Notes: generated by a model not told the origin, from the sequence alone. DNA of 64,000 bases from Xylanivirga thermophila (GCF_004138105.1 NZ_RXHQ01000003.1:1-64000), one strand, 5' to 3'; positions 8,412 to 17,454 are shown, numbered from the stretch's first letter. Made by a program: numbers and translations.

Positions 8412-9404
8412 ATGAAAATAGTAAAATTCAATGATAGCTATATTTCCGATGTAGTAAAACTATGGAATAAAAGTGCAAAGGCAGAGATGCCATATAAACC
8501 CTTTACAGAGGCAAGTTTTAGAGATAAATTCATAAATAATCCTCATTTTAGCTATGAGGGCACATTTGTAGGCATAAAAGATGAAAAAGTTATAGCGTTT
8601 GCAAATGGTATATTCAAGAAAGAATTTTTACCTGGAGAGACTTATGAAAATACTCCTGGATATTTAACCTTTATATTGGTAGATAAGCCTTATAGACGCA
8701 ATGGGTATGGAAGTATGATGTTGAAGTCTGTGGAGGATTATTTTATAGCATGTGGGAAAAAACAGGTGCAGATAATCTTTTTTAACCCCATAAACTTAGA
8801 ATGGTATATACCAGGTTCAAAAAATCACGATCATCCAAATGCCCCTGGTGTAGATATGGATGGGCCTGGATATGAATTTTTAAAAAAGCATGGATATGAA
8901 AAGAGAAGTAGGGAAGTATCCATGTATTTAGACCTATCCAAATATGAGCTTAGTGAAAAGACCATATCAAAGCTAGAAGAATTAAAAGCTAAGGGGATTT
9001 ATATAGAATATTACAATGAAGACAAACATTATGGTTTTGACCAGTTCTTTGATAATTTGAAAAATGAATATTGGAGAAAGGATATAAAGGACAATCTTGC
9101 ACGCCCGAACCCATTACCTGTAATTGTAGCCAATGATAATGGCAAGATATGTGGTTTTACAGGGCCTATAGATGTGGAAAAAAGCGGTAGAGGATGGTTT
9201 TGTGGTATAGGCGTGGATCCTGGCTATGGAGGAGATGGTATAGGTACCACATTATTCTGTATGCTTATGAAGAGTTTTAAAGATATTGGGGCACAGTTTA
9301 GTTCCCTTTTTACAGGGCTAGATAATCCGGCCAGAAAGATATATGAGAGGGCAGGATTTACAGTTGTAAAGACTTGGGCAGTTATGAGAAAGGAGATAAT
9401 GTAG
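8412..9404 (+). CDS. tandem GNAT-family N-acetyltransferase
   Basis: A 330-residue protein made of two GNAT domains. The first (about 1-165) carries the acetyl-CoA motif YRRNGYGSMML. The second (about 180-330) carries GYGGDGIGTTLF. I chose the ATG at 8412 because AAAGGGG lies 8 bases before it; ATG 8406 and GTG 8394 are too close or lack a site. In this cluster a plausible substrate is an amino sugar such as glucosamine from de-N-acetylated peptidoglycan, but that is inference. It is followed 2 bp later by the deacetylase gene. Confidence 0.85.
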   Translation: MKIVKFNDSYISDVVKLWNKSAKAEMPYKPFTEASFRDKFINNPHFSYEGTFVGIKDEKVIAFANGIFKKEFLPGETYENTPGYLTFILVDKPYRRNGYGSMMLKSVEDYFIACGKKQVQIIFFNPINLEWYIPGSKNHDHPNAPGVDMDGPGYEFLKKHGYEKRSREVSMYLDLSKYELSEKTISKLEELKAKGIYIEYYNEDKHYGFDQFFDNLKNEYWRKDIKDNLARPNPLPVIVANDNGKICGFTGPIDVEKSGRGWFCGIGVDPGYGGDGIGTTLFCMLMKSFKDIGAQFSSLFTGLDNPARKIYERAGFTVVKTWAVMRKEIM

Positions 9405-9406
9405 TT

Positions 9407-10108
9407 ATGGAAAGGAAAAAACTTCATATAATGGCTATAGGAGCCCATGTGGGGGATGTGGAGTTATCCTCAGGCATAACCCTTGCAAAACATGCGATAT
9501 TAGGTGACGATATAACCACTGTAGCACTTACTGCAGGGGAGAGGGGGGCACCATCTTCCATACCAGTAGAAGAATTTAAGGAAATGAATATAGATTCAGC
9601 CTCTCAGTTTGCCAAAATGCTGGGAGGAAGATCCATAGTGTTGAATTATAGGGATGGGGAGGTACCTGAAAACGAGGACATAAAATTCCAGATATGTGAT
9701 ATAATAAGAATGTATAAGCCTGACGTGCTTATAACCCACTGGAAAAATAGTATTCATAAGGATCATATGACTACCCACAGAGTAGTAGTTGATGCACATT
9801 TCTATGCTGCCCTTGGTACAATGGAGCGTTCAAAACCAGCCCATTGGGCTAAAGGTCCTTATTTTGCAGAAAATTGGGAGGACGCGCAAGGATTTGAACC
9901 ATATGTATTTATGGATGTTACCGAAGGTTTTGAGCTATGGAAGAGTGCTGTTAGAAAATTATGGCTTACCGAAAATTCTCCGTGGTTTAAATATCTAGAT
10001 TATTATGATGCTTTAAGCAAGGCACGGGGTGCACTTATCCATAAGGATAGGGCAGAGACATTTGCTATTGATCCATCACAAATGAGGATGGTACTATCAT
10101 CATTTTAA
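9407..10108 (+). CDS. PIG-L/LmbE-family deacetylase with altered active-site motif
   Basis: A 233-residue member of the PIG-L family, zinc enzymes that remove N-acetyl groups from GlcNAc-type sugars. The family motif AHPDDE is replaced by AHVGDVE (residues 13-19). His14 and Asp17, the expected zinc ligands, remain, but the catalytic Asp at position 16 is Gly. The second motif HWKNSIHKDH (His116, Asp118, His119) is intact. The ATG at 9407 is supported by AAAGGAGAT, which lies within the end of the GNAT gene. It may act on a mur-pathway sugar, or be a modified or inactive member. Confidence 0.85.
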   Translation: MERKKLHIMAIGAHVGDVELSSGITLAKHAILGDDITTVALTAGERGAPSSIPVEEFKEMNIDSASQFAKMLGGRSIVLNYRDGEVPENEDIKFQICDIIRMYKPDVLITHWKNSIHKDHMTTHRVVVDAHFYAALGTMERSKPAHWAKGPYFAENWEDAQGFEPYVFMDVTEGFELWKSAVRKLWLTENSPWFKYLDYYDALSKARGALIHKDRAETFAIDPSQMRMVLSSF

Positions 10109-10123
10109 AAAAGGTAGATGATA

Positions 10124-11203
10124 ATGTTGAGATTGGATAAAAATTTGCTTGATAATGCTTTAGAACTCATACAGCAGGGGGTTAACAAAGGGTATTTCCC
10201 AGGGGCAACTGTGGCTATAGGCGATAGGAAAGGGGTATATGTAGTACGACAGTATGGGAAGGCATGTATATACCCTTCCATTGCTGATCTTGATAAGGAC
10301 ACCCTATATGATCTTGCTTCACTTACCAAGGTAGTAGGTACTACGACACTATTTATGAAGTTTTTGGAGATGGGTTTAGTCACCCTAGATGACAGGGTGG
10401 AAGAATATATGCCAAAGTTTTCTTGCGGTAAAAAAAGCCAGATTAGATTATTTAATCTTTTGACCCATACATCGGGACTGCCTGCCTATTTGCCACTATA
10501 TAAGATGTGCTGCGATTATAATGATGTCATAAGGTGCATAGGTGATGTAAACCTAGAATATGATCCAGGTACAAAGGTTGTATATAGTGATTTAGGTTTT
10601 ATACTCTTGAGATATATACTTGAAAAGGCAGGTCATGCCTCTTTTGAACGGCTATGTGATACATATGTATTTAAGCCTATGGGTATGGAGAATACATGCT
10701 TTAATCCCAAAACTAAAAATGTAGCTGCTACTGAAATAGACATAAATACTGGGCGTGTTTTAATTGGTAAGTGCCATGATGAAAATGGTAGATTTTTAAG
10801 TGGAATCTCAGGTCATGCGGGACTCTTTTCAAATATATGTGATCTTATAAATTTTTGTAATATGCTTATAAACAGGGGGACTATTTTGGAAGGAAGATTT
10901 TTATCAATCCCTGCATTTGAAATGATGACGCGAAATTATACTGCCGGTTTGAATGAGGACAGAGGTATTGGTTGGTGCGTAAAAGGCAGCGGAGGAAGGA
11001 TTTCATCAGGTGGGGACTTAGTATCTCCTAGTGCATTTGGACATACAGGATTTACTGGTACATCTATCTGGGTGGATATACCACATAATATCTATATTAT
11101 ATTACTCACAAATAGGGTGCATCCGTCTAGGAGAAATGACTCAATAATAAGGTTTAGGAGGGTATTTCATAATGCTGTATTGTCATCTATTGTAGATGAC
11201 TAG
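10124..11203 (+). CDS. beta-lactamase-fold serine hydrolase, AmiE-like
   Basis: A 359-residue class C beta-lactamase/PBP4-type hydrolase. The catalytic elements are S66-L-T-K69, Y154-S-D156 and H307-T-G309 in the place of the KTG box. The homologue in the Bacillus subtilis murQRP-amiE-nagZ-namZ operon is AmiE, which cleaves the amide between MurNAc and L-Ala. Unlike secreted AmiE, this protein has no signal peptide, so it should act on imported muropeptides in the cytoplasm. The second ATG (10124) has better spacing to AAAAAAGG than the first (10118). Confidence 0.8.
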   Translation: MLRLDKNLLDNALELIQQGVNKGYFPGATVAIGDRKGVYVVRQYGKACIYPSIADLDKDTLYDLASLTKVVGTTTLFMKFLEMGLVTLDDRVEEYMPKFSCGKKSQIRLFNLLTHTSGLPAYLPLYKMCCDYNDVIRCIGDVNLEYDPGTKVVYSDLGFILLRYILEKAGHASFERLCDTYVFKPMGMENTCFNPKTKNVAATEIDINTGRVLIGKCHDENGRFLSGISGHAGLFSNICDLINFCNMLINRGTILEGRFLSIPAFEMMTRNYTAGLNEDRGIGWCVKGSGGRISSGGDLVSPSAFGHTGFTGTSIWVDIPHNIYIILLTNRVHPSRRNDSIIRFRRVFHNAVLSSIVDD

Positions 11204-11228
11204 ATTTATTTATTGGGAGGGCTATTAA

Positions 11229-12311
11229 GTGAATATTGGTATATCGGTATTTGCAGGTGATAAATACGATGTGAAATCCAATATGGAATATATAGATATT
11301 GCTAGTTCTTTAGGAGTATCAAGAATTTTTACATCGTTTAATGCTGTAATGGGAAATGAAACCGATTTAAAATATGCTATGGAGATAATAAAATATGCCA
11401 GGTTAAAAAATATGAATATTATGACCGATGTATCACCAAAGGTATTTTCCTTGTTAGGTGCCGATTTAAAAGATCTGGCGCCTTTCTATAGGTTAGGTAC
11501 ATCTTATATAAGATGTGATTATGGTTTTGATGCAATGAATATAGCAGAGATGTCAAAGAATGATTATGGTATAGGTATTGTTATAAATGCAAGTACTGTA
11601 ACACAAAAAGAGATAGAAGAAATATTGATATACGCTGGAAATATAAAAAACATAAAAGCTTGCCACAATTTTTATCCCCATCCATATACCGGACTTTCCT
11701 GTAGCTTCTTTAATGAAAAGACAAAAATGCTTAAAGAATATGGTGTAGAGGTATCAGCTTTTATACCATCTCAAGTGGGCAGAAGGGGACCTTTATATGA
11801 AGGGCTGCCTACTATAGAATACCATAGAAATATGAAACCGGTTTTGGCAGCAAGAGATTTGGTATATGGAAATATGATAGATGCTATATACTTTGGCGAT
11901 GCCTATGCTTCAACAGAGGAACTAGAGGGAGTCTTAAAAATAGATCCAGATGTGGTGGAATTGGAGATAGAGCTTACTAAAAATGTCTCAAATATAGAGA
12001 AAAATATCATATTTTCTCCGTATCATATAAACAGATTGGATGCTTCTGAATATATAGTTCGTTCAGGCAATTCTAGGTTAGAATGGCCTGAAAAGATACT
12101 TCCGTCTAATTGTATAGAACGGAATAAGTATGCAGTAACTATAGACAATAAGGGAATGGGGCGATATATGGGCGAACTTCAAATAGTAAGGCAATCCCTT
12201 CCATCAGATCCAAGGGTAAATGTTGTTGGAACCATGGGCAATGAAAATACTTTATTACTTGATTATATACAACCAGGGAGAAAATTTAAATTTATTAGGA
12301 AGGGTGGATGA
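11229..12311 (+). CDS. mupG: DUF871/MupG-family 6-phospho-N-acetylmuramidase
   Basis: A 360-residue protein of the DUF871 family, represented by Staphylococcus aureus MupG, which hydrolyses MurNAc-6P-GlcNAc. The N-terminal TIM-barrel part begins GISVFAGDKYDVKSNMEYI and includes SRIFTSF. The smaller C-terminal domain begins near residue 240. Translation starts at GTG after GGGAGGG. MupG usually works with a PTS that phosphorylates the disaccharide during uptake. No PTS gene is present here, so either a kinase phosphorylates the disaccharide in the cytoplasm or the substrate differs. Confidence 0.82.
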   Translation: MNIGISVFAGDKYDVKSNMEYIDIASSLGVSRIFTSFNAVMGNETDLKYAMEIIKYARLKNMNIMTDVSPKVFSLLGADLKDLAPFYRLGTSYIRCDYGFDAMNIAEMSKNDYGIGIVINASTVTQKEIEEILIYAGNIKNIKACHNFYPHPYTGLSCSFFNEKTKMLKEYGVEVSAFIPSQVGRRGPLYEGLPTIEYHRNMKPVLAARDLVYGNMIDAIYFGDAYASTEELEGVLKIDPDVVELEIELTKNVSNIEKNIIFSPYHINRLDASEYIVRSGNSRLEWPEKILPSNCIERNKYAVTIDNKGMGRYMGELQIVRQSLPSDPRVNVVGTMGNENTLLLDYIQPGRKFKFIRKGG

Positions 12312-12314
12312 GCT

Positions 12315-13463
12315 ATGGATAGGGTAAAGAATGGGATAGATATAATTAGGGATAACAAAAATAAAATAGAAGGTCTGAGAATAGGACTTATAACAAATTA
12401 TACAGGAGTAGATGAAAGTCTTAACAGCACTATTGACATATTGAACAAAGTGGGCAGACTTGTGTGCCTTTTTTCGCCTGAACATGGGGTGAGGGGAAAT
12501 TTTCAGGCAGGTGCTCATGTACCTGATTATATTGATGAAAAAACTGGAATTAAGGTCTATAGTCTATATGGTGATATAAAAAAGCCTACCGGCAGGATGA
12601 TTAAAGATATAGATACTATTATTTTTGATATGCAGGATGTGGGGGTAAGATTTTATACATATTTGTATACGATGGCATACGCTATGCAATCGGCAAAGGA
12701 ATTCGATAAAAAGTTTATAGTCTTGGATAGGCCAAATCCCATAGGGGGCATGAAAGTAGAGGGGAATATATTGGATAGCAAGTTTTCATCGTTTGTTGGT
12801 ATGTATCCAATACCTGTAAGATATGGATTGACAATAGGCGAGCTTGCTATGCTTTTAAATCAAGAGTTTGGTATAGGATGCGATCTTGAAGTTGTAAAAA
12901 TAGCGGGCTGGCAAAGAAGGATGTACTTTGATGATACGCAACTTAATTTTATAGCCCCATCGCCTAATATTCCCAATGTAGACACAGCTATTCTATATGC
13001 AGGTACCTGCTTTTTTGAGGGGACAAATGTTTCGGAGGGAAGGGGTACTACCCAACCATTTCAGATAATAGGTGCTCCTTGGATAGATTGTTATCACTTG
13101 GCAGAAGAATTAAATGCATTAAATTTAGAAGGTGCGATATTTAGACCTCACTATTTTACACCTACTTTTTCAAAATATAAGGGTGAACTGTGCAGAGGAG
13201 TACAAATTCATATAACAGATAGAGAAGCTATAGAACCATTTAAAATTGGTATATATTTAATATCTAAAATATATGAAAATTATGATGAATTTGAGTTTTT
13301 GCCTCCATATAAGGAAGGTGGCAGATGCTTTTTTGATTTATTGGCAGGTACTAACAAATTGAGAAAATCCGTTATTGACGGTACTATTGAGGATTATATT
13401 GAAGAGTGCAAAGAGGATTTGAAGAAATTTAAAAATATCAGAAGAGAGTATATGATTTATTAA
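12315..13463 (+). CDS. namZ: exo-beta-N-acetylmuramidase NamZ (DUF1343)
   Basis: A 382-residue DUF1343 protein. Bacillus subtilis NamZ (YbbC) removes MurNAc from the non-reducing end of peptidoglycan fragments. The signature FSPEHGVRG (Glu56, His57) and LDRPNPIGG are present, with a long C-terminal region typical of the family. There is no signal peptide, in contrast to the secreted Bacillus enzyme, so the substrate must already be in the cytoplasm. The gene starts 3 bp after mupG. Confidence 0.9.
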   Translation: MDRVKNGIDIIRDNKNKIEGLRIGLITNYTGVDESLNSTIDILNKVGRLVCLFSPEHGVRGNFQAGAHVPDYIDEKTGIKVYSLYGDIKKPTGRMIKDIDTIIFDMQDVGVRFYTYLYTMAYAMQSAKEFDKKFIVLDRPNPIGGMKVEGNILDSKFSSFVGMYPIPVRYGLTIGELAMLLNQEFGIGCDLEVVKIAGWQRRMYFDDTQLNFIAPSPNIPNVDTAILYAGTCFFEGTNVSEGRGTTQPFQIIGAPWIDCYHLAEELNALNLEGAIFRPHYFTPTFSKYKGELCRGVQIHITDREAIEPFKIGIYLISKIYENYDEFEFLPPYKEGGRCFFDLLAGTNKLRKSVIDGTIEDYIEECKEDLKKFKNIRREYMIY

Positions 13464-13480
13464 CTATTATATAGAATATA

Positions 13481-13489
13481 TGGTATAAT
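13481..13489 (+). promoter_or_regulatory. extended -10 element before nagZ
   Basis: TGGTATAAT is an exact extended -10 sequence, 38 bp before the nagZ start. No good -35 hexamer stands at the right distance, which extended -10 promoters can tolerate. It could give nagZ, the kinase gene and possibly anmK an internal promoter. Confidence 0.4.
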
Positions 13490-13526
13490 TGTATAATGTT
13501 ATATTTGTATCTATGGGGTGATGAGC

Positions 13527-15113
13527 ATGAATATTAAGGATATGTCATTGGATCAAAAAATAGGCCAGATGCTTATGATAGGTTTTCATTCTAAAAAATT
13601 TGATAATCATATCAAAGAAATGCTATATGAACACTATATAGGAAACGTCATATTATTTTCTAGGAACATAGGATCTAAAGATGAAATAATAGAATTAACT
13701 GAAGATATTCAAAAAAATGCCATGGAGGTTTTGGGGATCCCTGCCCTTATATCCATAGATCAAGAGGGAGGAATGGTGACTCGAATATCGAATGGAGCTA
13801 CATTCCTTCCTGGAAATATGGCTATAGCTGCTACAAATGATCCTAAAAATGCATACATAATAGGTGAGATAATGGGAAAAGAGCTAGGGGCTCTGGGAAT
13901 AAATATGAATCTAGCCCCTGTATTGGATGTGAACAATAATCCATTAAACCCTGTAATAGGAGTACGATCCTATGGTGAGGATCCAAAGAATGTAGCAGAA
14001 TTTGGAACAAACTATATTAGGGCATTACAGGAACAAGGCGTAGTAGCGACTGCCAAGCATTTTCCCGGGCATGGGGATACGAAGATTGATTCTCATGTAG
14101 ATCTCCCCCTTGTTTTGCATAGTATGGATAGATTGGAAGAGATAGAACTATATCCATTTAAGGCTGCTATAGATAGTGGTGTAGAAGCAATTATGACTGC
14201 ACATATTATTTTCAAAGCATTGGAACATCAAGGTAGACCTGCTACTCTGTCACATAATATAATTACAGGACTTTTAAGGAATAGACTTGGATTTAACGGG
14301 ATTGTAATTACCGATTGTATGGAGATGAGCGCTATAGCAAAATATTTTGGTACGGCAAATGCTGCAGTTATGGCTGTTAAGGCGGGAGCTGATATGATTT
14401 TAGTCTCACATACAAGGGAAAAACAAATTGATGCTGCAAGGGCAATAAAGCAGGCTGTTTTAAAAGGGGATATTCCGATTGAAAATATAGATATGTCTGT
14501 ACAGAGGATTCTGAGTATAAAACGCAAATATAGTATAGGGAATTATTCATTTAACGGTGCAAAGGGTTTAAATGATATTCTAGGCAATAGAGACCATATT
14601 GAAAAGGCAAAAGAGGTAAGCCTAGAAAGTGTGACAGTTGTAAAAGATGATAAATGTTTATTACCTATAAAGACCAAGAATATTTTGGTCATATCACCTG
14701 AACCGGTACTAATGACAGGTGTAGAAGATTGTAATACAGAAATGGATTCATTTGCGCAGGCGTTGACGGATGAATTAGGTGGCATATACAGTATAATGGA
14801 CATAAATCCCAATGGAGACTATATAAAAAATATTTCGGTGAAGGCAAAAGATAAAGAACTTATAGTAGTCGGGACGTACAATGCAAATTTAAATGAGGGT
14901 CAAGTAAAGCTTATAAATGAATTGTACAAATGTAACCAAAATATTATAGTCGTAGCCTTAAGAAATCCTTATGATATTTCCAAATTCAAAGAAATACCTA
15001 CTTACATTTGTACCTATGAATATACGCCTCTATCTATTGCAAGTCTAATACGGGTATTAGCCGGTTATAAAATGTCATTAGGAAGGGCACCGGTTACTAT
15101 TGAAGAGAGGTGA
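13527..15113 (+). CDS. nagZ: beta-N-acetylhexosaminidase NagZ, family GH3
   Basis: A 528-residue GH3 enzyme that releases GlcNAc from GlcNAc-MurNAc units. The NagZ signature KHFPGHGDTKIDSH (177-190) carries the Asp188/His190 acid-base dyad, and the nucleophile Asp263 lies in ITDCMEMS. A C-terminal alpha/beta domain (about 360-528) follows, as in Bacillus NagZ. There is no signal peptide. Of three in-frame starts (GTG 13518, ATG 13521, ATG 13527) the last is best spaced from GGGGTG. It overlaps the ribosome site of the kinase gene downstream. Confidence 0.93.
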   Translation: MNIKDMSLDQKIGQMLMIGFHSKKFDNHIKEMLYEHYIGNVILFSRNIGSKDEIIELTEDIQKNAMEVLGIPALISIDQEGGMVTRISNGATFLPGNMAIAATNDPKNAYIIGEIMGKELGALGINMNLAPVLDVNNNPLNPVIGVRSYGEDPKNVAEFGTNYIRALQEQGVVATAKHFPGHGDTKIDSHVDLPLVLHSMDRLEEIELYPFKAAIDSGVEAIMTAHIIFKALEHQGRPATLSHNIITGLLRNRLGFNGIVITDCMEMSAIAKYFGTANAAVMAVKAGADMILVSHTREKQIDAARAIKQAVLKGDIPIENIDMSVQRILSIKRKYSIGNYSFNGAKGLNDILGNRDHIEKAKEVSLESVTVVKDDKCLLPIKTKNILVISPEPVLMTGVEDCNTEMDSFAQALTDELGGIYSIMDINPNGDYIKNISVKAKDKELIVVGTYNANLNEGQVKLINELYKCNQNIIVVALRNPYDISKFKEIPTYICTYEYTPLSIASLIRVLAGYKMSLGRAPVTIEER

Positions 15114-15117
15114 AAAC

Positions 15118-16047
15118 ATGAAATATGTGATAGGTATAGATGGAGGAGGTACTAGCAGTACCCTCAGGATATTAGATGAACAAGGAACGGAATTAGGAAG
15201 TGGAGTAGGGGGCCCTACAAACATGAGTGCTCAGCCTGTAGAGGAGGTGCGAAATACCCTTGATAATCTCATTATAGGTTCTATAGAGCATGCAGGGCTT
15301 AGTATAGGTGAATGTAATGCCCTATGTATCGGTACAGCGGGTGCAGGTAGGGCATACCAAAGTACAATATTAAAAGGTATTATTAAGGATATAGGCATAA
15401 AGAAAAATGTGATTGTAAGGAATGATGCAGATATTGCCTTGGTGGCGGGAGCGGGCAAGGAAGAGGGCATAATAGTCATAGCAGGTACAGGATCTATAGC
15501 CTATGGCAGCACGTTGGAAGGGAAAAGTTACAGGACAGGAGGCTGGGGCCATATTGTAGGAGATGAAGGAAGTGCTTACTATATCGGCGCAAGGGCATTA
15601 ACTGAGGCCTTAAGGAGCTATGATGGACGCAGAGAGTCTACTCTACTTTTACCTATGCTAATGGATGCAATAAATGTAGATGATGTAGATCATATGATAA
15701 AATATATATATGATGATGGCTTTTTAAAAACTAAAATAGCAAAGTTGGCCAAAGTAGTAGATGAGGCTTATAAAAAAGGTGATCAAACTGCAAAGGAGAT
15801 ATTGAGTGATGGTTCATATGAACTATTTCTATTAGCGGATGCAGTTGTAAGAAAATTGGGCTTTAATGATATCACCACTACGCTGGTGACTAGCGGCAGT
15901 GTATTGCTTAAAAACGATTTTGTATTTAAAAATTTTAAAAGATATGTAGAACAAAATTATCCTAAATTGCAAATAGTAAAACTAGATAAGGATGCTGCCT
16001 ATGGAGCGGCATATATTGCACTTCAGTCTTTGCACGTCTATAGCTAA
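15118..16047 (+). CDS. BadF/BadG-type sugar kinase, MurK/NAGK-like
   Basis: A 309-residue ATPase of the BadF/BadG/BcrA family that includes N-acetylglucosamine kinases and MurK of Clostridium acetobutylicum, which phosphorylates both MurNAc and GlcNAc. The phosphate-1 loop IDGGGTSST is at residues 6-14, and IVIAGTGSIAYG and GGWGHIVGDEGSAYYIG match the family. The nagZ stop is embedded in its GAGAGGTGA ribosome site. In this cluster it would supply MurNAc-6P to MurQ and phosphorylate GlcNAc released by NagZ. Confidence 0.85.
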   Translation: MKYVIGIDGGGTSSTLRILDEQGTELGSGVGGPTNMSAQPVEEVRNTLDNLIIGSIEHAGLSIGECNALCIGTAGAGRAYQSTILKGIIKDIGIKKNVIVRNDADIALVAGAGKEEGIIVIAGTGSIAYGSTLEGKSYRTGGWGHIVGDEGSAYYIGARALTEALRSYDGRRESTLLLPMLMDAINVDDVDHMIKYIYDDGFLKTKIAKLAKVVDEAYKKGDQTAKEILSDGSYELFLLADAVVRKLGFNDITTTLVTSGSVLLKNDFVFKNFKRYVEQNYPKLQIVKLDKDAAYGAAYIALQSLHVYS

Positions 16048-16056
16048 TTGTTTTTT

Positions 16057-16098
16057 AACTAAGCATTATGTTGGATTTAACCCGACTCATGCTTAGTT
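16057..16098 (+). terminator. intrinsic terminator after the kinase gene
   Basis: AACTAAGCAT (16057-16066) pairs perfectly with ATGCTTAGTT (16089-16098), followed by TTATTTTAT. It separates anmK from the preceding operon. The T-rich sequence before the 5' arm would also allow function on the other strand. Confidence 0.65.
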
Positions 16099-16135
16099 TT
16101 ATTTTATAAATATTTTTGTTGAGGTGTTATGTCAT

Positions 16136-17326
16136 ATGCATAAATTAATACGGGTATTAAAAAAAGATATAAAGCTGGTAGTAGGTTTAATGTCGGGTAC
16201 ATCCGTAGATGGTGTAGATGCTGCTTTGGTTAAGATTCATGGGAATGGTATGGATACAAAAACAGAAATGATAGCCTTTAAAAACTATCCGTATGATGAG
16301 CAAGTAAGGAAAAGGATATTTGAACTGTTTGTACCTGAAACATCCACTGTAGACAAGGTTTGCCATATGAATTTTCTGTTGGGAGAGATATTTGCCAGGG
16401 CAGCATTGGATATAATAGCTGAAGCCGGATATACACCTGAGGATATAGATATTATAGGCTCACATGGCCAGACAATATATCATATGCCTAATCCTATAGA
16501 TGATAGTGGATATAATGTTCGATCTACCTTGCAAATAGGTGAGTCAGCGGTTATAGCTGAACGAACCGGTATTATAACTGTTGATGATTTTAGGGTACGT
16601 GATATGGCAGCAGGGGGTCAGGGCGCCCCCCTTGTTCCCTATACTGAATATATGATATATAGGGATAAGAATAAAAATATAGCCCTACAAAACATAGGAG
16701 GTATATCGAACGTTACGGTGATTCCTGTTAATTGTAGTATGGATGAGGTTTTTGCATTTGATAATGGGCCGGGCAATATGGTAATAGATGAGGTTGTAAA
16801 AAGGATAACAAATGGAAATCAGAATTATGATAAGGATGGGCAAATGGCTGGGAAAGGTACAATAAATGGTATGTTGCTTGATTATCTTATGGATGATAAG
16901 TTTTTTAGATTACCATTACCTAAAACAACGGGTCGAGAGTACTTTGGTAGTGCATATGTAGATAGGCTTATGAATAGGGCTAGGGAGCTTAATATAGAAC
17001 GGGAAGATTTGGTGGCAACTGTTACTGCTCTTACAGCTAAATCAATAGCTGATAGCTATAAATATTATATTTTGGATAAATATAGATTAGATAGGGTCAT
17101 AATAGGGGGAGGCGGGAGCTATAATAAAACCCTTTTAAAATTTATTAAAGGCTATCTTAAGAATATAGAGGTAATTACTCAAGAAAATTTGGGATTTAGT
17201 AGTGATGCAAAGGAGGCTGTGGCATTTGCCATACTGGCAAATGAAGCTATAAATGGGTATGCAAATAATATTCCAAAGGTGACGGGAGCTAAAAAGCCGG
17301 TTGTAATGGGTAAGATAGTAATATGA
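16136..17326 (+). CDS. anmK: anhydro-N-acetylmuramic acid kinase
   Basis: AnmK opens the 1,6-anhydro ring and phosphorylates anhMurNAc to MurNAc-6-phosphate, the MurQ substrate. The 396-residue length and the motifs GLMSGTSVDGVDAALV, GSHGQTIYH, AAGGQGAPLVPY and DNGPGNMVID are characteristic. ATG 16136 is 9 bases after GAGGTG. It implies that the cell also meets anhydro-muropeptides made by lytic transglycosylases, its own or from other bacteria. It is the last recognisable gene of the mur cluster. Confidence 0.96.
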   Translation: MHKLIRVLKKDIKLVVGLMSGTSVDGVDAALVKIHGNGMDTKTEMIAFKNYPYDEQVRKRIFELFVPETSTVDKVCHMNFLLGEIFARAALDIIAEAGYTPEDIDIIGSHGQTIYHMPNPIDDSGYNVRSTLQIGESAVIAERTGIITVDDFRVRDMAAGGQGAPLVPYTEYMIYRDKNKNIALQNIGGISNVTVIPVNCSMDEVFAFDNGPGNMVIDEVVKRITNGNQNYDKDGQMAGKGTINGMLLDYLMDDKFFRLPLPKTTGREYFGSAYVDRLMNRARELNIEREDLVATVTALTAKSIADSYKYYILDKYRLDRVIIGGGGSYNKTLLKFIKGYLKNIEVITQENLGFSSDAKEAVAFAILANEAINGYANNIPKVTGAKKPVVMGKIVI

Positions 17327-17420
17327 AAAAATGATCAAAAAGCAAGCACAAAAAGACAAAGACATAGTAAATACAGATGATATACTTAAAATAGTATTTA
17401 TTTTTATATGTTAAATTATA

Positions 17421-17454
17421 TAGTTTATGGCACATAATAGTTTATGGCACATAA
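17421..17454 (+). repeat. perfect tandem 17-bp repeat upstream of oxidoreductase gene
   Basis: TAGTTTATGGCACATAA occurs twice with no gap (17421-17437 and 17438-17454). It lies in the otherwise featureless 178 bp between anmK and the next gene, 50 bp before the start codon. Its position would suit a regulator site, or it may be a simple duplication. Confidence 0.7.
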
